Positions 37,349 to 46,056 of a stretch of DNA of 64,000 nucleotides are shown here, in pieces (the first letter of the stretch is position 1; each line of letters begins with the position of its first letter). The stretch comes from Collimonas sp. OK607 (lineage in GTDB: Bacteria; Pseudomonadota; Gammaproteobacteria; Burkholderiales; Burkholderiaceae_D). The stretch lies in the NCBI RefSeq assembly GCF_900111995.1, contig NZ_FOKF01000003.1, positions 124,001 through 188,000 of the forward strand, given 5' to 3'. Position numbers and translations under genes: made by a program. The notes under the pieces are model-generated. The model did no database searches and was not told the DNA's origin. It saw only the letters and a list, made by a program, of their open reading frames with translations.

Positions 37349-38527
37349 CTACGCTGACGTACCCAAAGCCGCCATCAACGCTTGCCTGATTTTCGCTTCT
37401 TGCGGAGCAACCCCAAAACCAACCATCACCCCTTGCGCATCAAAGAAGCGGCAGATAGTGGTGGCGCCATCCAGTTCGGTTTCCCAGCGGCCGGCGGCTA
37501 CCGTGTGCGGTGGCGGCGGTATCAGCGCCAGCGGATAACTCGGTGTCTTGACGATCACCGGCGAATGTTTCAAATCGATTTCGGTATCATCACCAGTCAA
37601 TGTCTTGGCAATCGCACGCGCAGCCGTAAGGATCGGTGCGATGTATGGCAACGGGCTGGTGCGGCCTTCACGGTCGACGCGGTACTCGGCGCAATCGCCG
37701 AGCGCGTACACGTCGGCAGCGCTGGTGCGGCCATGGCTATCAACCATGATGCCGCGGCCGGTGGTCAGTTGCGCTACTTGCGCCAGAGCCAGGTCGGGAC
37801 GCAGGCCGACGGCCGACAAGACCACATCGGCAACGACCACTTCACCATTCGACAGAGTAATCTTGATTGCACCGTCTGCATGGTCGATGCTGGAGGCAGT
37901 CGTACCAAGTCGCAAGTTGATGCCACGCGCAGTCAGTGCCGCGTGCAAGCCTTCGCACAAAGCTTGCGGCGCCAGCGCTGCCAGTGGCAATTGATTGGGG
38001 TCGATCAGCGTAACCGTATGGCCGTGCGCAGCAAGATCGTCGGCAAATTCGCAACCGATCAAACCGGCGCCCAGAATCGCCACGCGGGCCGATGCTTGCA
38101 GGTCGGGCAGCAACTTGGCGCGGAACGTAGCGTAATCGTCGATGTGATTGACAGACAGCACGCGGTCGCTGGCGTCGCCGACGAGGTTCAGCCGGATTGG
38201 CTGGGCGCCGACGGCAAGCACCAGTTGCCGGTATTCGAAAGCGCCGTTGCTGGTGTCAACTACCTTACGTGCAGTGTCGATGGCATTGACCCGGGTTTTG
38301 GTCATGATATCGGCGCCAATCTGTTCCGCCATTTGCGCCGAACTTTGCGAGATCAGTTGCGCCGCCACTTTCTTTTGGGCGAAGGCGTTGGAAAGCATCG
38401 GCTTGGAATAGAAACCGCCATCGTCGGCTGTAATGATCAGTAGCTCGGCGCTCTTGTCCAGCTTGCGTACTTCGCGCGCCAGAGAATAGGCAGCCATGCC
38501 GGCGCCGATAATGATGATGGGTTTCAT
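37349..38527 (-). CDS. FAD-dependent oxidoreductase, rubredoxin-NAD(+) reductase-like
   Basis: A 392-residue class of the pyridine nucleotide-disulfide oxidoreductase family. FAD motif PIIIIGAGMAAYSLAREVRK at the start, NAD motif VAILGAGLIGCEFADDLAAHG (about 148-168) and the second FAD motif ADVYALGDCAEY. This matches AlkT/RubB-type rubredoxin reductases, with the start motif GFYSKPMLSNAFA typical of them. No rubredoxin or alkane hydroxylase lies next to it, so the electron acceptor is unknown. Confidence 0.85.
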   Translation of the reverse strand: MKPIIIIGAGMAAYSLAREVRKLDKSAELLIITADDGGFYSKPMLSNAFAQKKVAAQLISQSSAQMAEQIGADIMTKTRVNAIDTARKVVDTSNGAFEYRQLVLAVGAQPIRLNLVGDASDRVLSVNHIDDYATFRAKLLPDLQASARVAILGAGLIGCEFADDLAAHGHTVTLIDPNQLPLAALAPQALCEGLHAALTARGINLRLGTTASSIDHADGAIKITLSNGEVVVADVVLSAVGLRPDLALAQVAQLTTGRGIMVDSHGRTSAADVYALGDCAEYRVDREGRTSPLPYIAPILTAARAIAKTLTGDDTEIDLKHSPVIVKTPSYPLALIPPPPHTVAAGRWETELDGATTICRFFDAQGVMVGFGVAPQEAKIRQALMAALGTSA

Positions 38528-38849
38528 GGAGTGTCCTGGAGGATGGTTGGCGGTGATGAAAAAACGGTCTTCAATCTTGTCTGCATTGAGCGGTAAGCCG
38601 CCGTCATGCGTGCGGGGGGCAATTTTATTACAACATCGGTAGTACTAGCTTGATCTCGATCATTTTCCGGGTATTCCCAGTGAATAGTGGATATTTATAA
38701 TAATGAAAATTAATCAATAATTATTAATCGATAGTTATTGTAAATGGTTACGTGAAATCCTCATTCACAATGCGAAATTCACATGGTTCACGGCGAGCAG
38801 TCTGATAAAATCAAAGACTTTCACTTGTTAGACTTGGGGACAGAGGCAT
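38528..38849. other. Intergenic region, AT-rich, upstream of maeB and the flavoprotein gene
   Basis: 322 bp between divergent genes. It contains an AT-rich core at about 38690-38750 with the palindrome AATAATTATT (38716-38725). Promoters for both genes must be here, but no convincing -35/-10 pair was singled out. Confidence 0.5.
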
Positions 38850-41162
38850 ATGGATTCGATGATTGATAAAAAAGAAGAGCTCCGCCAACAATTGCGCCAA
38901 GCTGCGCTTGAGTATCACGAGTTTCCAACCCCCGGGAAAATAAGCGTAACCCCGACCAAGCTGTTGACGAACCAGCGCGATCTGGCGCTGGCTTATTCGC
39001 CGGGCGTGGCTGCGGCCTGCGAAGAAATCGTGGCCGATCCGGCCAATGCTTTCCGCTACACGGCACGCGGCAACCTGGTTGCAGTTATCACCAACGGTAC
39101 CGCCGTTCTCGGCCTTGGCAATATCGGCCCGCTGGCATCGAAGCCGGTGATGGAGGGCAAGGGCGTGCTGTTCAAGAAATTCGCCGGCATCGACGTCTTC
39201 GATATCGAAATCAACGAACACGATCCGGAAAAGCTGTGCGACATCATCGCCTCGCTGGAGCCGACGTTCGGCGGTATCAACCTGGAAGACATCAAGGCGC
39301 CAGAGTGTTTCGAGATCGAGCGCAAATTGCGCGACCGCATGAAGATCCCGGTCTTCCATGATGACCAGCACGGTACCGCTATCATCGTCGGCGCGGCGAT
39401 TCTGAATGGCCTGAAGGTAGTAGGCAAAGACATCAAGAGCTGCAAGCTGGTGGTCTCCGGTGCAGGCGCCGCAGCGCTGGCCTGCCTGGATCTGATCGTC
39501 GATCTCGGCTTCCCGATTGAAAATATTTTCGTCACCGACCTGGCTGGCGTGGTCTACAAAGGCCGGGTTGAATTGATGGATCCGGACAAGCTGCGTTTCG
39601 CGCGCGAGACCGATGCGCGTACCCTGGCCGAGCTGATCCCGGGTGCCGACATTTTCCTCGGCCTGTCGGCCGGCGGCGTGCTCAAGCAAGACATGGTGAA
39701 GGCGATGGCGCCACGGCCGCTGGTGCTGGCGCTGGCTAACCCGACGCCTGAAATCCTGCCGGAAGATGTCAAGGCGGTGCGTGACGATGCGGTCATGGCG
39801 ACTGGCCGTTCGGACTACCCGAACCAGGTTAACAACGTTCTGTGCTTCCCTTACATTTTCCGCGGCGCGCTGGATTGCGGCGCCACCACAATCACGCGTG
39901 AGATGGAAATCGCGGTGGTGCATGCGATTGCCGAGCTGGCGCAAGCCGAGCAATCGGACATCGTCGCCACGACCTATGGCATCGCCAATCTGTCGTTCGG
40001 ACCTGAATACATCATTCCAAAGCCGTTCGATCCGCGTCTGATGATCAAGATTGCACCGGCAGTCGCCAAGGCCGCTGAAGCGTCCGGCGTCGCCAGCCGT
40101 CCGATCAAGGATATGGATGCTTATATCGACAAGCTGCAGCAATTCGTTTATCGCAGCGGTACCTTCATGCGGCCGTTGTTCCAGGTCGCCAAGAAGACAG
40201 CGGCCGAGAAAAAGCGGATCGTCTACGCTGAAGGCGAAGAAGAACGCGTCCTGCGCGCAGTGCAAGTGGTGGTCGATGAAAATCTGGCGCGGCCGATCCT
40301 GGTTGGCCGTCCAGCGGTGCTGCAACAGCGCATCGAGCGTTTCGGCCTGCGTCTGAGAGCCGGTGTCGATTTTGAAGTCATCAATCCGGAATTCGATGCG
40401 CGCTATCGCGATTACTGGCAAACTTTCCTGGCGATGACCAAGCGCCAGGGCGTGACAGAGCAATACGCCAAACTGGAAATGCGCCGCCGTCATACCTTGA
40501 TCGGTTCGATGGCCATCCACAAAGGCGATGCCGACGGCATGATCTGCGGTACTTACGGCACCACCAGCCTGCATCTGAACTACATCGACAAGGTGCTGGG
40601 CCGTCGCGAAGGTGTGAATGTCTACGCCGCGATGAATGCCTTGATCCTGACAGATCGCCAACTGGTGTTGGTCGACACCCATGTCAACGAAGATCCGACT
40701 GCCGAGCAACTGGCGGAAATCACGATCCTGGCAGCGGAAGAAATGCTGCGCTTCGGCATCAAGCCGCGCGCAGCCTTGCTGTCGCATTCGAATTTCGGTT
40801 CCAGCGACAGCGCTTCTGCGCGGAAAATGCGGAATGCACTGGCTATCATCAAGGAACTGGCGCCGGAGCTGGAAGTCGATGGCGAAATGCATGGCGACAC
40901 CGCGCTGAACGCCGAGCTGCTGAGAAAAACGATGCCGGATTCGTCGTTGAAAGGCGATGCCAACCTGTTGGTAATGCCAAACATCGATGCCGCTAATATC
41001 GCCTACAACCTGCTCAAGAACACCTGCGGCAACGGTGTGGCGGTCGGTCCGATCCTGTTGGGTTGCGCCAAGCCGGTCCACATCCTGACGCCATCGGCAA
41101 CGGTGCGCCGTATCGTCAACATGACCGCCTTGTGCGTGGTGGACGCGATTTCGGCACGGTAA
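38850..41162 (+). CDS. maeB: NADP-dependent malic enzyme with phosphotransacetylase-like domain
   Basis: Oxidative decarboxylation of malate to pyruvate with NADPH formation. The 770-residue product is the large MaeB form: malic domain with [13 protein letters not shown] and [19 protein letters not shown] (residues 1 to about 430), then a phosphate acetyltransferase-like domain (about 435-770) that is regulatory in E. coli and Sinorhizobium. The ATG at 38850 follows AGAGG. A strong terminator follows. Confidence 0.95.
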   Translation: MDSMIDKKEELRQQLRQAALEYHEFPTPGKISVTPTKLLTNQRDLALAYSPGVAAACEEIVADPANAFRYTARGNLVAVITNGTAVLGLGNIGPLASKPVMEGKGVLFKKFAGIDVFDIEINEHDPEKLCDIIASLEPTFGGINLEDIKAPECFEIERKLRDRMKIPVFHDDQHGTAIIVGAAILNGLKVVGKDIKSCKLVVSGAGAAALACLDLIVDLGFPIENIFVTDLAGVVYKGRVELMDPDKLRFARETDARTLAELIPGADIFLGLSAGGVLKQDMVKAMAPRPLVLALANPTPEILPEDVKAVRDDAVMATGRSDYPNQVNNVLCFPYIFRGALDCGATTITREMEIAVVHAIAELAQAEQSDIVATTYGIANLSFGPEYIIPKPFDPRLMIKIAPAVAKAAEASGVASRPIKDMDAYIDKLQQFVYRSGTFMRPLFQVAKKTAAEKKRIVYAEGEEERVLRAVQVVVDENLARPILVGRPAVLQQRIERFGLRLRAGVDFEVINPEFDARYRDYWQTFLAMTKRQGVTEQYAKLEMRRRHTLIGSMAIHKGDADGMICGTYGTTSLHLNYIDKVLGRREGVNVYAAMNALILTDRQLVLVDTHVNEDPTAEQLAEITILAAEEMLRFGIKPRAALLSHSNFGSSDSASARKMRNALAIIKELAPELEVDGEMHGDTALNAELLRKTMPDSSLKGDANLLVMPNIDAANIAYNLLKNTCGNGVAVGPILLGCAKPVHILTPSATVRRIVNMTALCVVDAISAR

Positions 41163-41216
41163 ACGCACGGTAAGATACAGGTATCAGTAGTACCAGTAGC
41201 AAGTAAGAATAGACGG

Positions 41217-41269
41217 GCCCGATTTTAACGCCAGACGACCGGCGGTAAAGTCGGGCCTTTTTGTTTTTG
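41217..41269 (+). terminator. Rho-independent terminator after maeB
   Basis: Arms GGCCCGATTTTA (41217-41228) and TAAAGTCGGGCC (41247-41258), pairing fully with one G-U, followed by TTTTTGTTTTT. Confidence 0.9.
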
Positions 41270-41348
41270 ACATATATGTCATCCCTGGATTATTGTGAGT
41301 ACGCTGTTTCATTAAAAAAGCGGTTTCATTACAACATCAGGAGATGCA

Positions 41349-43001
41349 ATGTCACAGTATCCCAAGAGTCCGTTGATGGGGCAGATGATGAGCCAGCCGT
41401 TGCTCATTTCCAGCATTCTGCAGCACGCAGACCGCTATTTCGGCAGCAACGAAATAGTCTCGCGGCGGGTTGAAGGAGATATCCATCGCTACACCTATAG
41501 CGATTGCCATCGCCGCGCACGCCGGCTTGCCAATGCCTTGGGCACGCTGGGCGTGAAGATGGGCGAGCGGGTTGCCACCCTGGCATGGAACGGTTATCGG
41601 CATATGGAGGCGTACTACGCGGTATCCGGTTCGGGAGCGGTGCTGCACACAATCAATCCACGCCTGCATCCGGACCTGATCGGCTACATTGCCAACCACG
41701 CCGAAGATCAATACCTGCTGTTCGATGTCTGCTTCCTGCCGCTGGTGGAGGCGGTGGCGCCGCTGGCCAAGACCATCAAAGGCTACATCGCCATGTGCGG
41801 CCCCGAGCATCTGCCGCAAGACAGCAAACTGCCCAACCTGATGTGCTACGAGGCCTTGCTGGAAGCCAGTCCTGACGAGTACAGCTGGCCATTGTTCGAT
41901 GAGAATTCCGCCTCCAGCCTGTGCTATACCTCGGGCACCACCGGCAATCCCAAGGGCGCCCTGTACTCGCATCGCTCGACTGTGTTGCATTCACTGGCAT
42001 CGACCATGCCGGACACCATGAACATATCGGGGCGCGATGTGGTGCTGCCGGTAGTGCCGATGTTTCATGTCAACGCCTGGGGTTTGCCATACGCGGTACC
42101 GATTACGGGCGCGAAAATGGTGTTTCCCGGTCCCGGACTGGATGGGAAATCCCTGTATGAACTGTTCGAGCAAGAACAAGTCACTTTTTCTGCCGGCGTG
42201 CCGACGGTCTGGCTTGGCTTGCTGAACTATATGGATCAAAACCAGCTGAAATTCTCCAGCTTCAGGCGCACCATCATCGGCGGCTCCGCCTGCCCGCCAG
42301 CGATGATGAAAGCTTTGCGCCATCGTTATGGCGTAGATGTGGTGCACGCCTGGGGCATGACCGAGATGTCGCCGCTGGGCACCACCGGCAGCCTGCAAAC
42401 CAGGCATTTATCTTTGCCTCTTGAAGAACAGGAATTGCTGCTGCAAAAGCAGGGCCACGCGATCTACGGCGTCGATATGAAAATTGTCGACGATGCCGGC
42501 CAGGAGCTGCCATGGGATGGCGTCACTTACGGCAACCTGCTGGTCAAGGGGCCGTGGGTAGTTGATACCTATTTCAAGAATGAGGGCGGGGAGGTGCTGC
42601 AGGATGGCTGGTTCCCCACTGGCGACGTGGCGACCATCGATGCCGACGGCTACATGCAGATAACCGATCGCAGCAAGGACGTCATCAAATCAGGCGGCGA
42701 GTGGATCAGCAGCATAGACCTGGAAAATATAGTGATGGCGCATCCGGCGGTGCAAATGGCCGCCTGTATCGGAATGTTTCATCCGAAGTGGGACGAGCGG
42801 CCGTTACTGGTGGTAGTCAGGAAGCCGGGGATGGAAGTGAGTCGCGAGCAGCTGCTCGAATTTTTTGAAGGCAAGATCGCCAAATGGTGGATGCCGGATG
42901 ACGTGGCTTTTGTCGACGCATTGCCGATCGGTGCTACCGGCAAGCTATTGAAAAACAAATTGCGGGAACAGTTCAAGGGATATGTCTTGCCGACTGCCTG
43001 A
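41349..43001 (+). CDS. Acyl-CoA synthetase (AMP-forming, fatty-acid/3-methylthiopropionate ligase type)
   Basis: Adenylating ligase activating a carboxylic acid to its CoA thioester. The 550-residue product has [20 protein letters not shown] (P-loop-like motif), [34 protein letters not shown] and the catalytic lysine in [15 protein letters not shown]. The pattern [21 protein letters not shown] fits medium/long-chain and DmdB-like ligases; the actual substrate is not determined. RBS AGGAG lies just before the ATG (41341-41344 region). Stands alone. Confidence 0.9.
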   Translation: MSQYPKSPLMGQMMSQPLLISSILQHADRYFGSNEIVSRRVEGDIHRYTYSDCHRRARRLANALGTLGVKMGERVATLAWNGYRHMEAYYAVSGSGAVLHTINPRLHPDLIGYIANHAEDQYLLFDVCFLPLVEAVAPLAKTIKGYIAMCGPEHLPQDSKLPNLMCYEALLEASPDEYSWPLFDENSASSLCYTSGTTGNPKGALYSHRSTVLHSLASTMPDTMNISGRDVVLPVVPMFHVNAWGLPYAVPITGAKMVFPGPGLDGKSLYELFEQEQVTFSAGVPTVWLGLLNYMDQNQLKFSSFRRTIIGGSACPPAMMKALRHRYGVDVVHAWGMTEMSPLGTTGSLQTRHLSLPLEEQELLLQKQGHAIYGVDMKIVDDAGQELPWDGVTYGNLLVKGPWVVDTYFKNEGGEVLQDGWFPTGDVATIDADGYMQITDRSKDVIKSGGEWISSIDLENIVMAHPAVQMAACIGMFHPKWDERPLLVVVRKPGMEVSREQLLEFFEGKIAKWWMPDDVAFVDALPIGATGKLLKNKLREQFKGYVLPTA

Positions 43002-43026
43002 AGCATTGTCGCAGCAGCCGGCAGGT

Positions 43027-43941
43027 TTACTGCAGCTCTCCCGCCTGTTTCCATGGCACGCGCCCGGTTTGCACGGTGCCGGCGGCACGTTCGCAATGCG
43101 CGGGCTGGTCGTCAAAAAACATGTGCGGATTGAAGGCGGCCAGCACATCCGATTTGACGAGGCCGCCCATGAAGAAGGTTTCATCGATCGCCACATCCCA
43201 GGCGCGCAAGGTGCGAATCACGCGTTCATGTGCCGGCGACGAGCGCGCCGTCACCAGCGCGGTACGGATAGGCGCCGCGTGTCCATCCGGATTCTTGAAG
43301 TTATTCTGGATATACGACAGCGCCAGCAACAGCCGCGCAAACGGGCCTTGCGGCAACGGCAGCATGGCGTTTTCGCGTTCGTGTTTCTCAAATGCTTCAA
43401 TCCCCTCCAATTGATAAATCTTTTCCGATTCATCTGAAAAAATAACCGCATCACCGTCAAACGCGATACGGATCTGCTCCAGCTCTTCCAGTGCATTCTC
43501 CGGTTTTTGATACAGCAGCGCCGCCGCCACGCCGGAATTCACGGCAGCCTGGACATCATCCTCATGCAAGGACAAGAACAGGCTGACGTTGAAGGCGTGC
43601 AAATACGGCGCCAACGAAGCGCCGCCGGACAGCACGGCACGCGTAATGTCGAGGCCGTAATGCTTGATCGAGTTGAAGATGCGCATCGAGGTCTCACTGG
43701 AATTACGCGACATCACGACTACCTCGACGAAACGCTGGCCGGTCAGCTGATTCAGTTTCAGCAACGCTTTTACCAAGGCGAACCCAGCGCCAGGTTTGAG
43801 GACCTGGTCTTCATTGAGCAACTGGTGACGGCGATATTCTTCCAGCCCCTGTTGCCGAAAGATCGCCTCTTCGGTTTCCAGGTCGAATAGCGCGCGGGAT
43901 GAAATTCCGATTACCAGCAAATTATCTAAGGACTGCGGCAT
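43027..43941 (-). CDS. 5'-nucleotidase (cytosolic NT5C1-like, PF06189)
   Basis: A 304-residue protein of the bacterial 5-nucleotidase family related to animal cytosolic nucleotidase I. IGISSRALFDLETEE, VMSRNSSETSMRIFNSIKHY, IAFDGDAVIFSDESEKIY and TARSSPAHERVIRTLRAWDV are the expected blocks, including HAD-style Asp residues in the DGDAVIFSD segment. It presumably dephosphorylates nucleoside monophosphates in the cytosol. Convergent with the acyl-CoA synthetase. Confidence 0.88.
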   Translation of the reverse strand: MPQSLDNLLVIGISSRALFDLETEEAIFRQQGLEEYRRHQLLNEDQVLKPGAGFALVKALLKLNQLTGQRFVEVVVMSRNSSETSMRIFNSIKHYGLDITRAVLSGGASLAPYLHAFNVSLFLSLHEDDVQAAVNSGVAAALLYQKPENALEELEQIRIAFDGDAVIFSDESEKIYQLEGIEAFEKHERENAMLPLPQGPFARLLLALSYIQNNFKNPDGHAAPIRTALVTARSSPAHERVIRTLRAWDVAIDETFFMGGLVKSDVLAAFNPHMFFDDQPAHCERAAGTVQTGRVPWKQAGELQ

Positions 43942-44084
43942 GGTTGGTAGTCTTGAGGTCGATTAGCGAGAGCGCTCATTATAGGCGTTGGGGCAACTAT
44001 TAACGGATCATCAGGGACATGCTTGTAAGGTGATGTTTTTTGCAATTTATTCGTCGTGTTACGCCGGCTTTGTTCCTTCGCGTT

Positions 44085-44100
44085 ACGTTACATGTTACGT
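44085..44100. promoter_or_regulatory. Candidate enhancer site for a sigma-54 activator
   Basis: ACGTTACATGTTACGT is a 16-bp dyad with one non-pairing position per arm, embedded in GTTAC direct repeats. Its centre is about 150 bp upstream of the -24 element, the normal distance for an upstream activating sequence. Which protein binds it is inference. Confidence 0.45.
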
Positions 44101-44243
44101 GTCAAAGGCCGTGGCGGCCGGCACGGCAATGTTATCGTTCCAGGAGTAAATGTTTCTGTTAGTCATTGATTTATAAGTTCTTTTTCTCATTTGCATGATG
44201 TTTGGTGAGCTGCAACTGTTGCTGTTTTGAAGGCGTTTCTGGC

Positions 44244-44259
44244 TGGCACGCTCTTTGCG
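44244..44259 (+). promoter_or_regulatory. Sigma-54 (-24/-12) promoter
   Basis: TGGCACG-CTCT-TTGCG matches the RpoN consensus TGGCACG-N4-TTGCW with GG (44245-44246) and GC (44257-44258) separated by exactly 10 nt. The start of transcription would be near 44270, about 40 bp before the lipoprotein ATG at 44311. Confidence 0.85.
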
Positions 44260-44310
44260 AAAAGACAGTAGGCATAGCTTTATCCGAGTCATCAAAAAGG
44301 GAGATAGATC

Positions 44311-45831
44311 ATGAAAGCATCGAAAAAAGGCGGATTGCTAGCGGCATCCATATTACTGACAGCATTGCTCAGCGGCTGCGGCGGCAGCGGTGGCATACAT
44401 GCTGATGGCGCACGCGGTAATACAGCGGGTACCGGTCCTGGCGGCACCACACCGACTAACCCCCCTCCAGTCACGCCGCCGACACCTCCGACACCGCCGA
44501 CTGCTTCATCGAGCAATCTGATCTCGAACGTAGGCACCACCGTATCGAGCGTGGGTACAGCGGTTGACGGCGCCGGCAATACAATCGTCAGCCAGTTGCC
44601 GCTCACACCTGCTACCAAGACCGCATTGAATGGCGTAATCGACAATGCCAGCGGCATCGTTACTGTGCTCGGTGGCGGCTTGACTAACGGCCTGGGGCAA
44701 ATCGGCACAGCGCAGGACCCGGTGGGTATCACGGTCGGCAGTACCAGCGGAGTGATCGCGCAGCTTGGCGCCACCGTGAACAGTACAGGACAGGTAGTCA
44801 CCAGCTTGGGCAGTAGCGGTCCGCTTAGTGCTTTGGCGCCGGTAACCGCGCCGGTTGGCGGTTTGGTCAGCACCATCGGCAACACCATCTCCGGTACTTT
44901 GGCGCCGACACTTAATACGGCATTGACGACCGGTCCGGTACAACAAGTCACGCAAACGGTGAGCACCGCGATTGAGCCATTGACCAGCACTGCAGGGACC
45001 TTGCTCCAGACCGTTGGCAATGTTACAGCGGTGAATCAGCCGGCTAATCTTTTACTGGGTGTGGTTGGCGGTACTGTCGCCAGCGTCGGTGATGGCCTGA
45101 CTAATTCCGGCGTGCCTGTCGCCAGTAATCTCGGCCCGGTAGTGAGCAACACAGGCAATCTGGTTGGCTATCTTGCTGTCAACGGTGTGACTGGCACCGA
45201 CCAGCCTTTATTGGGAAATAAAACCGGCGGCATCGTGCAACCGGTTGACAATGCGCTGCTTGGCGCCCTTGTCGGACCGCTGGCTCCCGTGGTTAGTACT
45301 GTGAATGGCCTGACTGGCAGCCTCACCGGTGCATTAGCCGGCGCCGGTAGTGGTCCTCTGGCGCCAGTCACTGGCCTGTTAGGAACTTTGGGCGGCACCG
45401 TCGGCGGTGCAAGTGGTAGCGGTCCTTTGGCTCCAATCACCGGTTTGCTGGGGACTTTGAGTGGTTCCGTTGGTGGTGCAGGCGGTAGTGGTCCTTTGGC
45501 TCCAGTCACCGGTTTGCTAGGGACTTTGAGTGGTTCCGTCGGTGGTGCAGGCGGTAGTGGTCCTCTGGCTCCGGTCACCGGTTTGTTAGGGACTTTGAGC
45601 GGTTCCGTGGGCGGTGCAGGCGGTAGTGGTCCTCTGGCTCCGGTCACAGGTCTGTTGGGGACTTTGAGTGGCGCCGCAGGTGGTGCAAGCGGTGGCAGTC
45701 CTCTGGCCCCGGTGACCAATTTGGTAGCAGGCTTGACCTCATCGGGTTCCGCAGGAACCGGGGGCGCCGCAGGTAGCGGACAAACAACGGGATTGTTGAG
45801 CGGCTTGCTTGGTGGTTTAGTAAAAAAATAA
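44311..45831 (+). CDS. Repeat-rich exported lipoprotein (Gly/Thr/Val/Leu-rich, collagen-like family)
   Basis: A 506-residue protein. Ribosome site AAGGGAG 7 nt before ATG. Signal peptide with lipobox LSGC (Cys about 23), then a Gly-rich and Pro/Thr-rich linker (NPPPVTPPTPPTPPT, about 51-65), a long region of low-charge beta-type repeats (SNVGTTVSSVGTAVDGAG and similar), and five near-identical 23-residue repeats starting GSGPLAPVTGLLGTL. Similar Burkholderiales proteins are often labelled collagen-like, but strict Gly-X-Y triplets are absent here. Probably a surface or matrix protein; controlled by the sigma-54 promoter upstream. A TpsB-type transporter gene follows. Confidence 0.8.
   Translation: MKASKKGGLLAASILLTALLSGCGGSGGIHADGARGNTAGTGPGGTTPTNPPPVTPPTPPTPPTASSSNLISNVGTTVSSVGTAVDGAGNTIVSQLPLTPATKTALNGVIDNASGIVTVLGGGLTNGLGQIGTAQDPVGITVGSTSGVIAQLGATVNSTGQVVTSLGSSGPLSALAPVTAPVGGLVSTIGNTISGTLAPTLNTALTTGPVQQVTQTVSTAIEPLTSTAGTLLQTVGNVTAVNQPANLLLGVVGGTVASVGDGLTNSGVPVASNLGPVVSNTGNLVGYLAVNGVTGTDQPLLGNKTGGIVQPVDNALLGALVGPLAPVVSTVNGLTGSLTGALAGAGSGPLAPVTGLLGTLGGTVGGASGSGPLAPITGLLGTLSGSVGGAGGSGPLAPVTGLLGTLSGSVGGAGGSGPLAPVTGLLGTLSGSVGGAGGSGPLAPVTGLLGTLSGAAGGASGGSPLAPVTNLVAGLTSSGSAGTGGAAGSGQTTGLLSGLLGGLVKK
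45346..45690 (+). repeat. Five tandem 69-bp repeats inside the lipoprotein gene
   Basis: Units begin at 45346, 45415, 45484, 45553 and 45622; each encodes 23 residues of the form GSGPLAPVTGLLGTLSGSVGGAG with few changes. A sixth, degenerate partial unit follows to about 45747. The high DNA identity suggests recent expansion and likely copy-number variation. Confidence 0.92.
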
Positions 45832-45855
45832 GCAGTAGCGGCGGTTTGCAAAAAA

Positions 45856-45881
45856 GCCTTGGTTACGACCAAGGCTTTTTT
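45856..45881 (+). terminator. Rho-independent terminator after the repeat lipoprotein gene
   Basis: Hairpin GCCTTGGTTACGACCAAGGC (45856-45875) followed by six Ts. It separates the lipoprotein gene from the TpsB gene, so the latter needs its own promoter or read-through. Confidence 0.92.
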
Positions 45882-45950
45882 GTTTAGCAGGCAGGCTAAA
45901 CAGTCAAGTCATGGCGGGGCGGAATGCCAACATATGCTACAACAAAATAG

Positions 45951-45979
45951 TTGCACTATATGAATTATTGCCGTAATTT
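45951..45979 (+). promoter_or_regulatory. Possible sigma-70 promoter of the TpsB gene
   Basis: TTGCAC (45951-45956), 17-nt spacer, TAATTT (45974-45979), located between the terminator and the TpsB start at 46057. Matches are partial. Confidence 0.35.
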
Positions 45980-46056
45980 AATAGTGACTTCGCATCCCGA
46001 TACATCCCGATTAATGGGCAGGTTTACCGTCTACAACGAACGAGAGCCGTAGCAGC

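Larger units (their letters stand above)
43942..44310. other. Regulatory intergenic region upstream of the repeat lipoprotein gene
   Basis: 369 bp without a gene. Contains four GTTAC boxes (44058, 44082, 44087, 44094), a 16-bp dyad at 44085-44100, and a sigma-54 promoter at 44244-44259 (both entered separately). Confidence 0.7.

Noticed and set aside
38811-41168. A 785-codon minus-strand frame opposite maeB
   Set aside because: Antisense shadow; product has no domain and high His/Asp/Gln content.
44311-45831. True collagen triple-helix protein
   Set aside because: Gly does not occur at every third residue; repeats are 23-residue beta-type units, so only family resemblance is noted.
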